This document shows positions 15,602-23,139 of a DNA stretch of 42,612 nt, piece after piece. This stretch comes from Aromatoleum evansii (GTDB lineage Bacteria > Pseudomonadota > Gammaproteobacteria > Burkholderiales > Rhodocyclaceae). The DNA lies in the NCBI RefSeq assembly GCF_012910805.1, contig NZ_WTVK01000047.1:1-42612 (forward strand). Direction: 5' to 3'. The first letter of the stretch is position 1. Each line of letters begins with the position of its first letter. Position numbers and translations under genes: made by a program. The notes beneath the pieces are model-generated. The model worked only from the letters and a program-made list of their open reading frames with translations. It searched no databases and was not told the origin of the DNA.

Positions 15602-15883
15602 ATGTCAGAGAAGCTATACCCCGATTACGGACACCCCGATGGTATTGGCGCCACACCTTGGTTCTCGCAGAGAAACGGCAAGTTGTATCCCGACTATGGC
15701 CACCCCGACGGAATTGGCGCGTCCCCTTGGTTTTCCATTCGTGGTAACAAGGTATATCCAGATTTTGGTCACCCCGAGGGGATAGGAGCCTCCCCTTGGT
15801 TCACGATCAAGAATGGAAAGCTCGTTCCCGACTTTGGTCATCCCGATGGAATTGGCGCGACCCCTTGGTTTGCAATTCGGTGA
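15602..15883 (+). CDS. Cassette gene 4b: four-repeat protein (4 x 23 aa)
   Basis: 93 residues built almost wholly of four tandem 23-residue units starting at residues 4, 27, 50 and 73 (last unit 21). Unit pattern: K-[LV]-[YV]-P-D-[YF]-G-H-P-[DE]-G-I-G-A-[ST]-P-W-F-[STA]-[QI]-[RK]. Invariant positions include Pro, Asp, Gly, His, Pro, Gly, Ile, Gly, Ala, Pro, Trp, Phe. Start ATG 15602 follows TTGGAG; no signal peptide or membrane span. No family recognised. The high Gly/Pro/aromatic content suggests a short beta-hairpin-like unit that could form a closed or fibrous repeat fold. Confidence 0.8.
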   Translation: MSEKLYPDYGHPDGIGATPWFSQRNGKLYPDYGHPDGIGASPWFSIRGNKVYPDFGHPEGIGASPWFTIKNGKLVPDFGHPDGIGATPWFAIR

Positions 15884-15889
15884 CCTGTT

Positions 15890-15956
15890 GCCCAACCCAT
15901 CATTCCACCGGACCTGCGCGAAAAGCCGCGCAGGCCGGTGAATTCAAACGTTAGGT
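15890..15956 (+). repeat. attC site 4
   Basis: 67 bp bounded by GCCCAAC and GTTAGGT. The inner stem differs from the other sites (CACCGGaCCTGCGCG / CGCGCAGGcCGGTG), so this cassette has a different attC lineage. Confidence 0.92.
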
Positions 15957-15969
15957 GCATGTGGCAGTG

Positions 15970-16407
15970 ATGGATATAGAATTAATCCAATGGGTTTACG
16001 TCGCTATCGTGGCTCCATTACTTGGCGCCCTTGGCGGATGATTCCGTTCTTGGTGGATTGAATGGCGCTCTGCAAAAAGGCGAAAGAAAAACATCATTAC
16101 CCTACTTTCCGGGCTGCCACCTGAGTCTAAGGCCGTACTCATCGACTTTTACGAACAAGGAACCCACACACGTAGAACCGACCCGGGAGACCCCGCTGTT
16201 CGTGTTTTGGTTAGTTCTGGCTTTTTGCTCCCAGGCCCTGGTGGAGGCACGTATGATGCAATCGATAGTTACCTCACCATTAAGTCCAATATTTGGGAAG
16301 TGATGGATGATTGGGTTGTCATGGACGCTACATCCATCGCTATGGTTCGAGAAAAGTTTTTTGAAAAACCAGATCATGACTTCTCAAGTATTGAGCAAAG
16401 CACCTAA
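15970..16407 (+). pseudogene. Cassette gene 5: superinfection-exclusion (SieB)-like gene with in-frame TGA
   Basis: One continuous frame from ATG 15970 to TAA 16407 (145 codons plus stop) is broken only by TGA at 16039-16041 (codon 24). The first part encodes a membrane segment ('VYVAIVAPLLGALGG'), the part after TGA continues 'WWIEWRSAKRRKKNIITLL' and then 'LPPESKAVLIDFYEQGTHT', 'DPAVRVLVSSGFL', a plan seen in SieB-like phage-exclusion proteins: membrane anchor followed by a cytoplasmic helical/winged domain. No good start codon exists after the TGA. A single TGG or CGA to TGA change explains it. Identification with SieB is tentative. The stop overlaps attC site 5, typical of cassettes. Confidence 0.65.
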
Positions 16408-16473
16408 CAAGCGCTTGCAGCCGACCGTCAAAAAGCTGCGCTTTTTGCCGTCGTCTGAAGTTTTACGTTAGAC
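16402..16473 (+). repeat. attC site 5
   Basis: 72 bp bounded by ACCTAAC and GTTAGAC, inner stem GTCAAAAAGC / GCTTTTTGCC as in site 1, outer stem slightly mismatched (GCAGCCGACCG versus CCGTCGTCTG). Confidence 0.92.
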
Positions 16474-16491
16474 CCCCAAGCGGAGAACAAT

Positions 16492-17211
16492 ATGAAGCGC
16501 TACTCAGATATCGAAGAACTACTACACGAGGTCGCGCAAGGTATTGCGAAAATCGAAGACGCGTATGCAGACGCGTCGCGGGACGAGGATGTAAAGGCGG
16601 CCTCTCGTCCTCTTGTCAAATCATGCCTCGAACACCTTAGAAGCTGTCTGGAATACACGGCACAAGATATTTACGAAAGAAAAATTGGGGGTGACAAGAG
16701 CCCCTACTTCCCATACGGCGCCGATCTGAAAAAGTTCATGGGAAGCGTCTCTAATAACCTACCAGGCATCGACCGACTTGCCCCAAACATTTTCGAGCTT
16801 ATTTCGGATATCCAGCCATTTCACTGTGGGGACGATTGGCTGACGTCGCTCTGTAAGCACACGAATTTCAATAAGCACAACAGCCTAAGCAAGCCTGTCC
16901 GAGTGAACTCACCGAAAAATGTCACGAAAGTTGGGCGGCTTGCATCGATCAGCGGCAACTCAACTATCATCATGAGAGATTGCTACGTTGACGGTGTTCC
17001 GGTGGGTCACGGAACTCCCTTAGTTCTCAGCGATCAGCGTCCCGTAAGAGAAATGAAGGCGGAACTCCCTGGATTCATCCCAGTGACCAGAGAATTTGAC
17101 TGGGTCGAGTTTAGGTTTCCTGGCACGACTACGGACACCTTGCACCTGATCAAAAGGTCACACTCCCGCATCACCGATTTTGTTGCACTGTTGCGCAAGG
17201 AGCTTCCGTAG
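16492..17211 (+). CDS. Cassette gene 6: hypothetical protein (239 aa)
   Basis: 239 residues; ATG preceded by GCGGAGA. The N-terminal ~70 residues are helical ('DIEELLHEVAQGIAKIEDAYADA', 'LVKSCLEHLRSCLEYTAQDIYE'), followed by a His/Trp-rich stretch 'PFHCGDDWLTSLCKHTNFNKHN' and a beta-rich C-terminal half ('GNSTIIMRDCYVDGVPV', 'DWVEFRFPGTTTDTLHLIKRS'). The helical part resembles HEPN-like or other defence-associated domains only in general shape; no catalytic R-x4-H motif was identified. No family recognised. It is the last gene in the array. Confidence 0.75.
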   Translation: MKRYSDIEELLHEVAQGIAKIEDAYADASRDEDVKAASRPLVKSCLEHLRSCLEYTAQDIYERKIGGDKSPYFPYGADLKKFMGSVSNNLPGIDRLAPNIFELISDIQPFHCGDDWLTSLCKHTNFNKHNSLSKPVRVNSPKNVTKVGRLASISGNSTIIMRDCYVDGVPVGHGTPLVLSDQRPVREMKAELPGFIPVTREFDWVEFRFPGTTTDTLHLIKRSHSRITDFVALLRKELP

Positions 17212-17238
17212 TGGCAACTTTGTCTGGGGCACTGGTTG

Positions 17239-17294
17239 GCACAACAGGCAAAGTAGCTTTGCGCTTTGCCTCTGGCGTAGTTTCAACGTTGAAG
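17239..17294 (+). repeat. Possible terminal attC (degenerate)
   Basis: GCACAAC at the left and GTTGAAG at the right each differ from the core consensus by one base, with an inner dyad AGGCAAAG / CTTTGCCT. It begins 28 bp after the stop of cassette gene 6, where its attC should be. The region 17212-17432 holds no other recognisable feature. Confidence 0.4.
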
Positions 17295-17432
17295 TGCAAT
17301 AGCTCTCAGGACGCATGATAGATCTCCAGCGGCGTTTCATATCCGTGTCATTTTCTCGGCCGGATATTCAGCTCATGCTCAACTCTGCCTTCGCGGCAAG
17401 GTCAGCCTACCCCTGCGGCCGGCGGCGTGCGC

Positions 17433-18197
17433 CTAGCGATGGCGGAACGCCGGTGGGCGCTTGTCCAGGAAGGCCTGCAGGCCTTCGCGGAAGTCGTCCT
17501 CCAGGAAGCAGAGGTGGAAGCGCTCGCGTTCCGCGAGCAGGCCCTCGGCGAGTCCCGTCTGCGTGCTGCGCACGCTCTCCTTGATGCGGCATGCCACCGG
17601 GCTGGAGAACGCGGCGATCTTGCGGGTGAGGGCGAGCGCCGTCGACGCGAGGTCGGCGTCCGGCACGACGCGCGACACCAGTCCGGCGGCGAGTGCCTCC
17701 TGCGCATTCATCGCGCGGCCGGTGAGCAGAAGGTCCATCGCCACGTGCTTGCCGACGACGCGGGCGAGACGCTGCGTGCCGCCTGCCCCCGGCATCGCCG
17801 CGAGGGTGATCTCGGGGTGGCAGAAACGCGCCGATTCGGCGGCGATGACGATGTCGCACATCTCGATGAGTTCGCAGCCACCGCCGGCAGCGAGCCCATT
17901 CACGGCGACGACCACCGGCTTGCGCGCGTCGGCCAGGGTTTTCACGCAGCCGACGAAGGCCTCGGCGACCGCATCCTCGTGCGTCATCGCCGACATCTCG
18001 CGGATGTCCGCGCCGGCGCAGAAGTGCTTGAGGGCCGACGAAATGAGGATCACGCGCACTTCGGGCGAGGCCTCGAAGGCGGCCACGGCGGCATCGATTT
18101 CGTCGCAGAAGGCGCGGCTCAGGGCATTCAGCGCTTCGGCACGCCCGAGCACGATCTGGCCGACGCCGTCGCCTATCGTAAGCTGCAGATTTGCCAT
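17433..18197 (-). CDS. Enoyl-CoA hydratase/isomerase family protein
   Basis: 254 residues, normal for the crotonase family, which hydrates 2-enoyl-CoA or performs related acyl-CoA chemistry in the cytoplasm. Oxyanion-hole segments 'SSALKHFCAGADIREM' and 'NGLAAGGGCELIEMCDIVIAAE' are intact, followed by the two catalytic-region signatures 'FCHPEITLAAMPGAGGTQRLARVVG' split around the second Glu (in 'HPEITL'; then 'MPGAGG') and 'RIKESV'. Start chosen at ATG 18197 with AGAAAGGA just upstream; longer readings run into unrelated sequence. It stands alone next to the cassette array, with a LysR remnant directly upstream. Confidence 0.93.
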   Translation of the reverse strand: MANLQLTIGDGVGQIVLGRAEALNALSRAFCDEIDAAVAAFEASPEVRVILISSALKHFCAGADIREMSAMTHEDAVAEAFVGCVKTLADARKPVVVAVNGLAAGGGCELIEMCDIVIAAESARFCHPEITLAAMPGAGGTQRLARVVGKHVAMDLLLTGRAMNAQEALAAGLVSRVVPDADLASTALALTRKIAAFSSPVACRIKESVRSTQTGLAEGLLAERERFHLCFLEDDFREGLQAFLDKRPPAFRHR

Positions 18198-18234
18198 CGT
18201 TCCTTTCTCCTCATAAGCCTCGGGGGGGCAGTAA

Positions 18235-18384
18235 TCACATGCGCTGCTCGAAGCGTTCGAGCGCGGCAACCGCAAGTCGCTTGATCTGCAGGCTGATAGC
18301 CGACTGCGTGCGGCCGAGTTGTGCGGCCGCGATCGAGAAGCTCCCGCTGTCGACAATGGCCAAGAGGGCGCGCAAGAGGCCCAT
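18235..18384 (-). pseudogene. LysR-type regulator remnant (DNA-binding domain only)
   Basis: From ATG 18384 the minus strand encodes 49 residues: 'MGLLRALLAIVDSGSFSIAA', then 'AQLGRTQSAISLQIKRL', which is the LysR helix-turn-helix, and then diverges ('AVAALERFEQRM') and stops at 18235. The effector domain is absent. This is a truncated gene, most likely cut by a deletion that joined its 5' end to the DNA in front of the enoyl-CoA hydratase gene. Upstream in-frame residues ('RNLD') suggest the original start may be a little earlier. Confidence 0.7.
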
Positions 18385-18610
18385 GTCGAGATTGCGCGAT
18401 CCTGACCGAATCGGTCTGCAAAATGTTCGAGATTAATGTGGATCTTTTATATAGCAGTTTCCAGAATTTCGGAGCTTTCGATAAGTCCGCGCTCGTTTCT
18501 GCCTCCCCCGAATTCCTGTCGTACCTTTTCCATTCTCCAATGGTTGCCGCCGCGCATTGAGTGCGCAGCGGCCGGGATTGTCGGGGAACGGGGAACGCGC
18601 GAGCTTGCAC

Positions 18611-18633
18611 CGAGGGGGCGATCAACCCCCTCG
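18611..18633. terminator. Hairpin after the Gfo/Idh gene
   Basis: CGAGGGGG and CCCCCTCG around seven bases, 7 bp after the stop of the minus-strand oxidoreductase gene. No T-run. The preceding stretch 18385-18610 contains no gene that I can support. Confidence 0.45.
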
Positions 18634-18640
18634 ATGATGC

Positions 18641-19756
18641 TCATGCGGCCTGGGCGATGGGCTGTGGGGCGATTGGGACGGGAGCGCCGATACGTGCGCT
18701 CTCGTAGATCGCATCCAGGATCTCCATCACGATCAGGCCTTCTTCGCCCGGTGCGGGGTGCGGACGGTCGCCGAGGATGGCGTCGGCGTAGTCGTGCATC
18801 GCCGAGCGGGCCTGGTTGGAGGTGGGATTGACGCGCATGTCGAACTGCCCTCCGTCGCGCTCCATGAAGATGTGGGCGTCGAAGGTGTAGCCCTCGTTCA
18901 GGTTGTGCTGCAGCAGTCCTGCGCGGGTGCCGAGCAGGCGCGTTTCCATCAGTTCGGCCTCGCGGATGTTGGCCGCCCACGAGGCTTCGAGCGCGAGGGT
19001 GGCGCCGTTGTCGAAGCGGATCAGGGCGGCGGCGAGATCCTCGACGTCGAAGGTCTTGCCCGACTGTTCGGCAAGCGGGCGGGCGATGTGATCGTAGGCG
19101 CTGCCCATGACCCACACCGGTTTCGGATAGCCCATCAGCCACAGCGCGAGGTCGAGGCGATGCACGCCGAGGTCGATCAGCGGGCCGCCGCCCGCGAGGG
19201 CCTTGGTGCCGAACCAGCCGCCGAAACCGGGCATGCCGCGGCGGCGATGCCAGGTCGAGCGGCCGAAATAGAAGTCGCCGAAAAGGCCGGCATCGACCTG
19301 CGCCTTCAGCGCGCGCGACTGGGCGCTGAAGCGGTAGGAGAAGTTGATCATCAGGCGCTTGCCGCTGCGTCGTGCGGCGGCCAGCATGGCGCGCCCCTCT
19401 TCGGCATTCATCGCCATCGGCTTTTCGCACAGCACGTGGCAACCGGCGGCGAAGGCGGCGAGGGTGATTGCCTGGTGGTACTTGTTGGGGGTGCAGACGC
19501 TGACGACGTCGAGCTTCTCGGCGGCGAGCATGGCCTCGGCGCTGTCGTAGCGGGCGCCGATGGCGAAGGCGTCGCCGACCTGGGCGAGCCGTTCGCCGTC
19601 GGGGTCCGCAATCGCGACGACGTCAACCTGGGGGTGTTCGCGCCACCCTTCGATGTGCAGGCGGCCGATGCCGAGTCCGACCACGCCGACGCGCAGGCGG
19701 CGGGAATCGGCGCGTGGGGTGGCTTCCTTCACCTCGACCTTGTACGAGTCCTTCAT
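18641..19756 (-). CDS. Gfo/Idh/MocA family oxidoreductase
   Basis: 371 residues. NAD(P)-dependent sugar or inositol dehydrogenase family, cytoplasmic. Rossmann motif '[16 protein letters not shown]' near residues 22-40, the family hallmark '[11 protein letters not shown]' (Lys at the active site) and '[21 protein letters not shown]' (Asp and His of the catalytic region) are all present. The start overlaps the stop of the ThuA gene by four bases (ATGA), so the two are translationally coupled. In other bacteria ThuA and such dehydrogenases (ThuB) act together on keto-sugars or disaccharides; the substrate here is unknown and no transporter is adjacent. Confidence 0.93.
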   Translation of the reverse strand: MKDSYKVEVKEATPRADSRRLRVGVVGLGIGRLHIEGWREHPQVDVVAIADPDGERLAQVGDAFAIGARYDSAEAMLAAEKLDVVSVCTPNKYHQAITLAAFAAGCHVLCEKPMAMNAEEGRAMLAAARRSGKRLMINFSYRFSAQSRALKAQVDAGLFGDFYFGRSTWHRRRGMPGFGGWFGTKALAGGGPLIDLGVHRLDLALWLMGYPKPVWVMGSAYDHIARPLAEQSGKTFDVEDLAAALIRFDNGATLALEASWAANIREAELMETRLLGTRAGLLQHNLNEGYTFDAHIFMERDGGQFDMRVNPTSNQARSAMHDYADAILGDRPHPAPGEEGLIVMEILDAIYESARIGAPVPIAPQPIAQAA

Positions 19757-20562
19757 TCGATGTCTCCCTTGTTTTGCTGGATGCCGACCTTGGAGAAGCT
19801 GATCTGCTTGGGGCTCAGTCTTTCCAGCGGTGCCGCCATCGGGCAGCGGTCGACGATGTTCACGCGCGGTGCGGCCCACTGGACGGCGTTGGCGAGCACG
19901 CGCTGGACATTGGCGTCGTAATAGGTGGGGTAGGCCTCGTGGCCGGGGCGGAAGTAGAAGATGCGCCCGTGGCCGCGCTCCCAGGTGCAGCCGGAGCGGA
20001 ACACCTCGCCGCCCTCGAACCAGGAGATGAACACGGTGCTGTCCGGCTGCGGGATGTCGAAGCGTTCGCCGTACATCTCCTCGTTGGGCAGTTCGAAGTA
20101 CTCGCCGAGGCCGGCGGCGATAGGGTGCGAGGGTTCGACGACCCACACGCGTTCCTTCTCGTCGGCCTCCCGCCACTTGAGCGAGCAGTTGGTGCCGAGG
20201 AGGCGGCGGAAGATCTTCGCGAAGTGGCCGGAGTGCAGGACGATCAGGCCCATGCCTTCCAGCACGCGACGCTGGACGCGCTCGACGACGGCGTCGGAGA
20301 CCTGGTCGTGCGCCTTGTGCCCCCACCACAGCAGCACGTCGCAGTCGGCGAGGCGCGCTTCGCTGAGACCGTGTTCGGACTGGTCGAGCGTGGCGGTGCC
20401 GATCTCGAGGGGCAGGGCGCCGGGCTGAAGGGCTGGCGTTTCACGCAATGCGCTGGCGATGGCGTGGTGGATGCCGTCGGGGTAGATCGCGCGAATCGCG
20501 TCATTTTCGCGTTCATGCTGGAACTCGTTCCAGACGATCACAGAAATCTTTGTCTTTGACAC
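19753..20562 (-). CDS. ThuA-like protein
   Basis: 269 residues. Glutamine-amidotransferase-like fold of the ThuA (trehalose utilisation) family; function in carbohydrate catabolism, exact chemistry unresolved. Recognisable segments: '[22 protein letters not shown]' at the N-terminus, '[16 protein letters not shown]', '[20 protein letters not shown]', '[15 protein letters not shown]', '[26 protein letters not shown]' in two parts and '[21 protein letters not shown]'. First gene of a two-gene operon with the Gfo/Idh gene; divergent from an AraC regulator that likely controls it across the 140-bp gap. Confidence 0.92.
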   Translation of the reverse strand: MSKTKISVIVWNEFQHERENDAIRAIYPDGIHHAIASALRETPALQPGALPLEIGTATLDQSEHGLSEARLADCDVLLWWGHKAHDQVSDAVVERVQRRVLEGMGLIVLHSGHFAKIFRRLLGTNCSLKWREADEKERVWVVEPSHPIAAGLGEYFELPNEEMYGERFDIPQPDSTVFISWFEGGEVFRSGCTWERGHGRIFYFRPGHEAYPTYYDANVQRVLANAVQWAAPRVNIVDRCPMAAPLERLSPKQISFSKVGIQQNKGDIE

Positions 20563-20702
20563 GTGAGTGCTCCAAGATGTGGTTTGCCCGCTCTGTTGCG
20601 GGGGAGGCCTTGATGTCCTGCAGGTTGGTGCGCTAGCAGGGAAATCTTAGCGAGCGGGGATGGGCCGTCTCAACGAAAATCAGTGCGACAAAGCTGCAAA
20701 GA

Positions 20703-21659
20703 ATGAAAGAAATCTTTGATCCGCAGGCGGCTGATCCGACGACGCTTTCCGAAGGCCTGCGGCGGGATGGGCTGGAGACCCGACTGGCGGGGGAACTGCG
20801 TGCGAGCCTAGGTGAGGCGCTTGCGCGGATCGGCGCCGGGCGCATGCCCCTGCAATTGCCCGGGCTGCCGCCGGAGATCGTGACGCGCGGTGAAGGGCAC
20901 TTCCATGTGGCGCCCGAGCTGTTCGTGCAGCTCTCGGGCTGGACGGAGTTTCGCTTTCCGCATGCGGAGTGTCGGCTCGGTCCGGGCGAGGCGCTGCTCA
21001 TGCCACCGCAGCTCCTTCACGCCGAGCGCGTGGGCGGCGCGGAAGGCGAGGCGTTTCGCAATATCGTGATCTATGCGGCAGGCGACTCGCTGACCTGCCA
21101 TTTCGCGCACGAGGCGGCCCCCGGCGTGCCCGGCATCCTGCATCTGGAAGCGCGCCGGCACGCGCAGGCTGCCCGGGTGCGGGAGTGGATGAGCGACGCC
21201 GCGCGAATCGTCACCTCGGGCGAGGACGAATGGGGCCGTGCGCAGCGCTGCGGTCTGGTGGTCGCCGCCATCGGGGGAGTGCTCAGGGCGCTGGACGACA
21301 CGTCGGCGGACCCGCGCGCCGAGCCGCCGCTGGTGGCGCGGGTGCGGCTGCTCGTGCAGAACCAGCTGGGCGATCACGCACTGAGCGTGCGGCGGCTGGC
21401 GCAGCAGTCGGGATGCACCGCGGACTATCTTTCGCATGTGTTCAGCCGGGCGACCGGCGAGCATCTGATTGCCTACATCACCCGCCAGCGCGTGGAGCGG
21501 GCCGCGCACCTGCTTCGCCATACGGAACTGGCGGGCAAGGAGGTCGCCTGGGCTTGTGGGTTCGCGACCCCGAGTTATTTCATCCGCAACTTCCGCGCGC
21601 AGTTCGGGGTGACGCCGAAGGCGTGGCGGGCGAGCGTGGGTGAGCGGGCCCTCGTCTAA
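20703..21659 (+). CDS. AraC-family transcriptional regulator
   Basis: 318 residues. N-terminal cupin-like sensor ('GEGHFHVAPELFVQLSGWTEF', 'LGPGEALLMPPQLLHAE') and C-terminal double helix-turn-helix ('LSVRRLAQQSGCTADYLSHVFSRATG', 'IAYITRQRVERAAHLLRHT', 'VAWACGFATPSYFIRNFRAQFGVTPKAWR' in sections). The cupin suggests it binds a sugar-like ligand. It is divergent from the ThuA-Gfo/Idh operon, the expected target. A short motif GAAATCTT occurs at about 20541, 20640 and 20707, in and around the divergent gap, and could be a half-site; the first copy lies within thuA codons. Confidence 0.92.
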   Translation: MKEIFDPQAADPTTLSEGLRRDGLETRLAGELRASLGEALARIGAGRMPLQLPGLPPEIVTRGEGHFHVAPELFVQLSGWTEFRFPHAECRLGPGEALLMPPQLLHAERVGGAEGEAFRNIVIYAAGDSLTCHFAHEAAPGVPGILHLEARRHAQAARVREWMSDAARIVTSGEDEWGRAQRCGLVVAAIGGVLRALDDTSADPRAEPPLVARVRLLVQNQLGDHALSVRRLAQQSGCTADYLSHVFSRATGEHLIAYITRQRVERAAHLLRHTELAGKEVAWACGFATPSYFIRNFRAQFGVTPKAWRASVGERALV

Positions 21660-21688
21660 ATGCATTAACGAAAAAGGAAAGGAAGACC

Positions 21689-22375
21689 ATGAACCGCATC
21701 TACGTCCCGACCCGTGGCCCCGAGGACTGGCGCGCCCTTCTGGCGGACCCGGACAAGCACTGGGTGTCCGGCTATTCCGCGAAAACGCTCGCGTACGCAT
21801 GGGAGACCCAGAGTGGTTATCCGATCGAGATCGCGCGCGTTCTCAACCAACATCCCGCTCTTGAGGACGCGGAACCGCTGCTGATCTTTCCCGAATGGAA
21901 GGTTCCGCTACCCGGCGGTGCACGTCCGTCGCAAAATGACATCTGGACCTTGGCGAAGGGGGGCAGCGGTCTCATCTCCATCGCCGTGGAGGGGAAGGTC
22001 GAGGAGCCCTTCGACAAGACGGTCGGTGAATGGCGCGCGGATGCCTCCCCCGGCAAGACGCTACGCCTGAAATACCTGGCCGAGACCCTCGGGCTGGACG
22101 GTAACATTCCCGATGGCATTCGTTACCAGTTACTCCACCGGACTGCCTCCGCGCTGATCGAAGCCAGGCGTTTCTGCGCCCGCGACGCGGTGATGCTGGT
22201 GCACTCGTTCAGCGACCAGCACCAATGGTTCCAGGACTTCGCCGATTTTGTCGCTCTCTTCGGCACCGGCGTGGAGGCGGAAGTGAACCGACTCGTTTCC
22301 GCGGCGCCGATCGACGGAATCTCTCTGCATCTCGGTTGGGTGCATGGTGAACGGCGCACAACCGCAACGCCATGA
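21689..22375 (+). CDS. Hypothetical protein (DUF6946-like)
   Basis: 228 residues; AAAGGAAAGGA lies shortly before the ATG. The segment 'RPSQNDIWTLAKGGSGLISIAVEGKVEEPFD' contains Asp ... Glu-x-Lys spaced as in PD-(D/E)xK nuclease-like folds, preceded by 'PLLIFPEWKVPLPGG'; C-terminal 'MLVHSFSDQHQWFQDFADFVALFG' is a second conserved-looking part. I associate this plan with the uncharacterised DUF6946 group, but cannot confirm it. It begins 30 bp after the AraC gene; functional link is doubtful. Confidence 0.75.
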   Translation: MNRIYVPTRGPEDWRALLADPDKHWVSGYSAKTLAYAWETQSGYPIEIARVLNQHPALEDAEPLLIFPEWKVPLPGGARPSQNDIWTLAKGGSGLISIAVEGKVEEPFDKTVGEWRADASPGKTLRLKYLAETLGLDGNIPDGIRYQLLHRTASALIEARRFCARDAVMLVHSFSDQHQWFQDFADFVALFGTGVEAEVNRLVSAAPIDGISLHLGWVHGERRTTATP

Positions 22376-22431
22376 TTCGTTCCGCCCGGATAGGGGCTTT
22401 GCGTGGTGACATCGCCTTGTGGTGGTGGTGA

Positions 22432-22836
22432 TTACCGCGCCGCGTTTTCGTAGAGTTCCAGCGGCAGCCCGTCGGGATCGGCGAAGAAAGTGAAGCGGCG
22501 GCCGGTGAGTTCGTCGAGGCGGATCGGTTCGACCGCGACACCGCGGGTTTCGAGCGCGCGCACGGCGGCGTCGAGGTCGGTGACGGCGAAGGCGAGGTGG
22601 CGCAGGCCGCAGGCTTCGGGGCGGGTGGGGCGTGGCGGCGGATCGAGGAAGGAGAACAGTTCGAGCTGCGTGCCGTCGGGCAGGGCGAGGTCGAGCTTCC
22701 AGGAGTCGCGTGCGGCGCGCCAGGTCTCGGCGATCACGCGCAGGCCGAGCACTTCGGTGTAGAAGCGCTTCGAGCGCGCGTAGTCGCTGCAGATGATGGC
22801 GACGTGGTGCAGGCCGGCCAGCTCGACTCCCTTCAT
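22432..22836 (-). CDS. VOC/glyoxalase-family protein (YaeR-like)
   Basis: 134 residues. Small metal-binding dioxygenase/lyase fold of the lactoylglutathione-lyase type. Two beta-alpha-beta-beta-beta modules are visible: 'LHHVAIICSDYARSKRFYTEVLGLRV' in the first, with metal ligand His, and 'GLRHLAFAVTDLDAAVRALETRGV' in the second, ending 'FFADPDGLPLELYE' with the ligand Glu. The length and order match E. coli YaeR. Start chosen at ATG 22836, which overlaps the stop of the SemiSWEET gene by four bases (ATGA). Confidence 0.92.
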   Translation of the reverse strand: MKGVELAGLHHVAIICSDYARSKRFYTEVLGLRVIAETWRAARDSWKLDLALPDGTQLELFSFLDPPPRPTRPEACGLRHLAFAVTDLDAAVRALETRGVAVEPIRLDELTGRRFTFFADPDGLPLELYENAAR

Positions 22837-23111
22837 GGCCGCCGGTTCCGCCGCTCGCGGTCGTAGCGGAGCTTCATGAACAGGATGCTCAGGGCGAAGA
22901 ACAGCGTGACGACGTTTGCGAGCGTCACTGGCCACGAGCCGACCAGCACGCCGTAGGCGAGCCACAGCGCGACGCCGGTGGAGAACACCGCGTACATGCC
23001 GAGCGAGATCGCGCGGGCGTCGCGCGTGCGCCAGATGTGCAGCGCCTGCGGCACGAAGGAGGCGGTCGTGAGGAGGGCGGCGAGGTAGCCGATGGCTTCG
23101 GTGGCGGTCAT
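22833..23111 (-). CDS. SemiSWEET-type (PQ-loop) small sugar transporter
   Basis: 92 residues with three membrane helices: about 7-24 ('IGYLAALLTTASFVPQAL', holding the PQ motif), 38-56 ('MYAVFSTGVALWLAYGV') and 62-80 ('VTLANVVTLFFALSILFM'). This is the size and pattern of SemiSWEETs, which dimerise to move sugars or other small solutes down gradients through the inner membrane. The start codon lies 28 bp after the ppc stop, and the VOC gene overlaps its end, so ppc-semiSWEET-VOC looks like one transcript. The substrate cannot be inferred. Confidence 0.9.
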   Translation of the reverse strand: MTATEAIGYLAALLTTASFVPQALHIWRTRDARAISLGMYAVFSTGVALWLAYGVLVGSWPVTLANVVTLFFALSILFMKLRYDRERRNRRP

Positions 23112-23139
23112 GGCCGGGGGTGTCGGTGAAAGGTCGGCA

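Noticed and set aside
15602-15883. 69-bp tandem DNA repeat as a CRISPR or minisatellite
   Set aside because: Units are contiguous without spacers, stay in frame and vary mostly at synonymous positions; it is a repeat protein gene.
16039-16041. TGA as a selenocysteine codon
   Set aside because: No selenoprotein family resemblance and no SECIS-like hairpin was recognised after it; a nonsense mutation is simpler.
17212-17324. 37-residue frame (GTG at 17211) overlapping the stop of cassette gene 6
   Set aside because: It coincides with the degenerate terminal attC dyad and has no ribosome-binding site.
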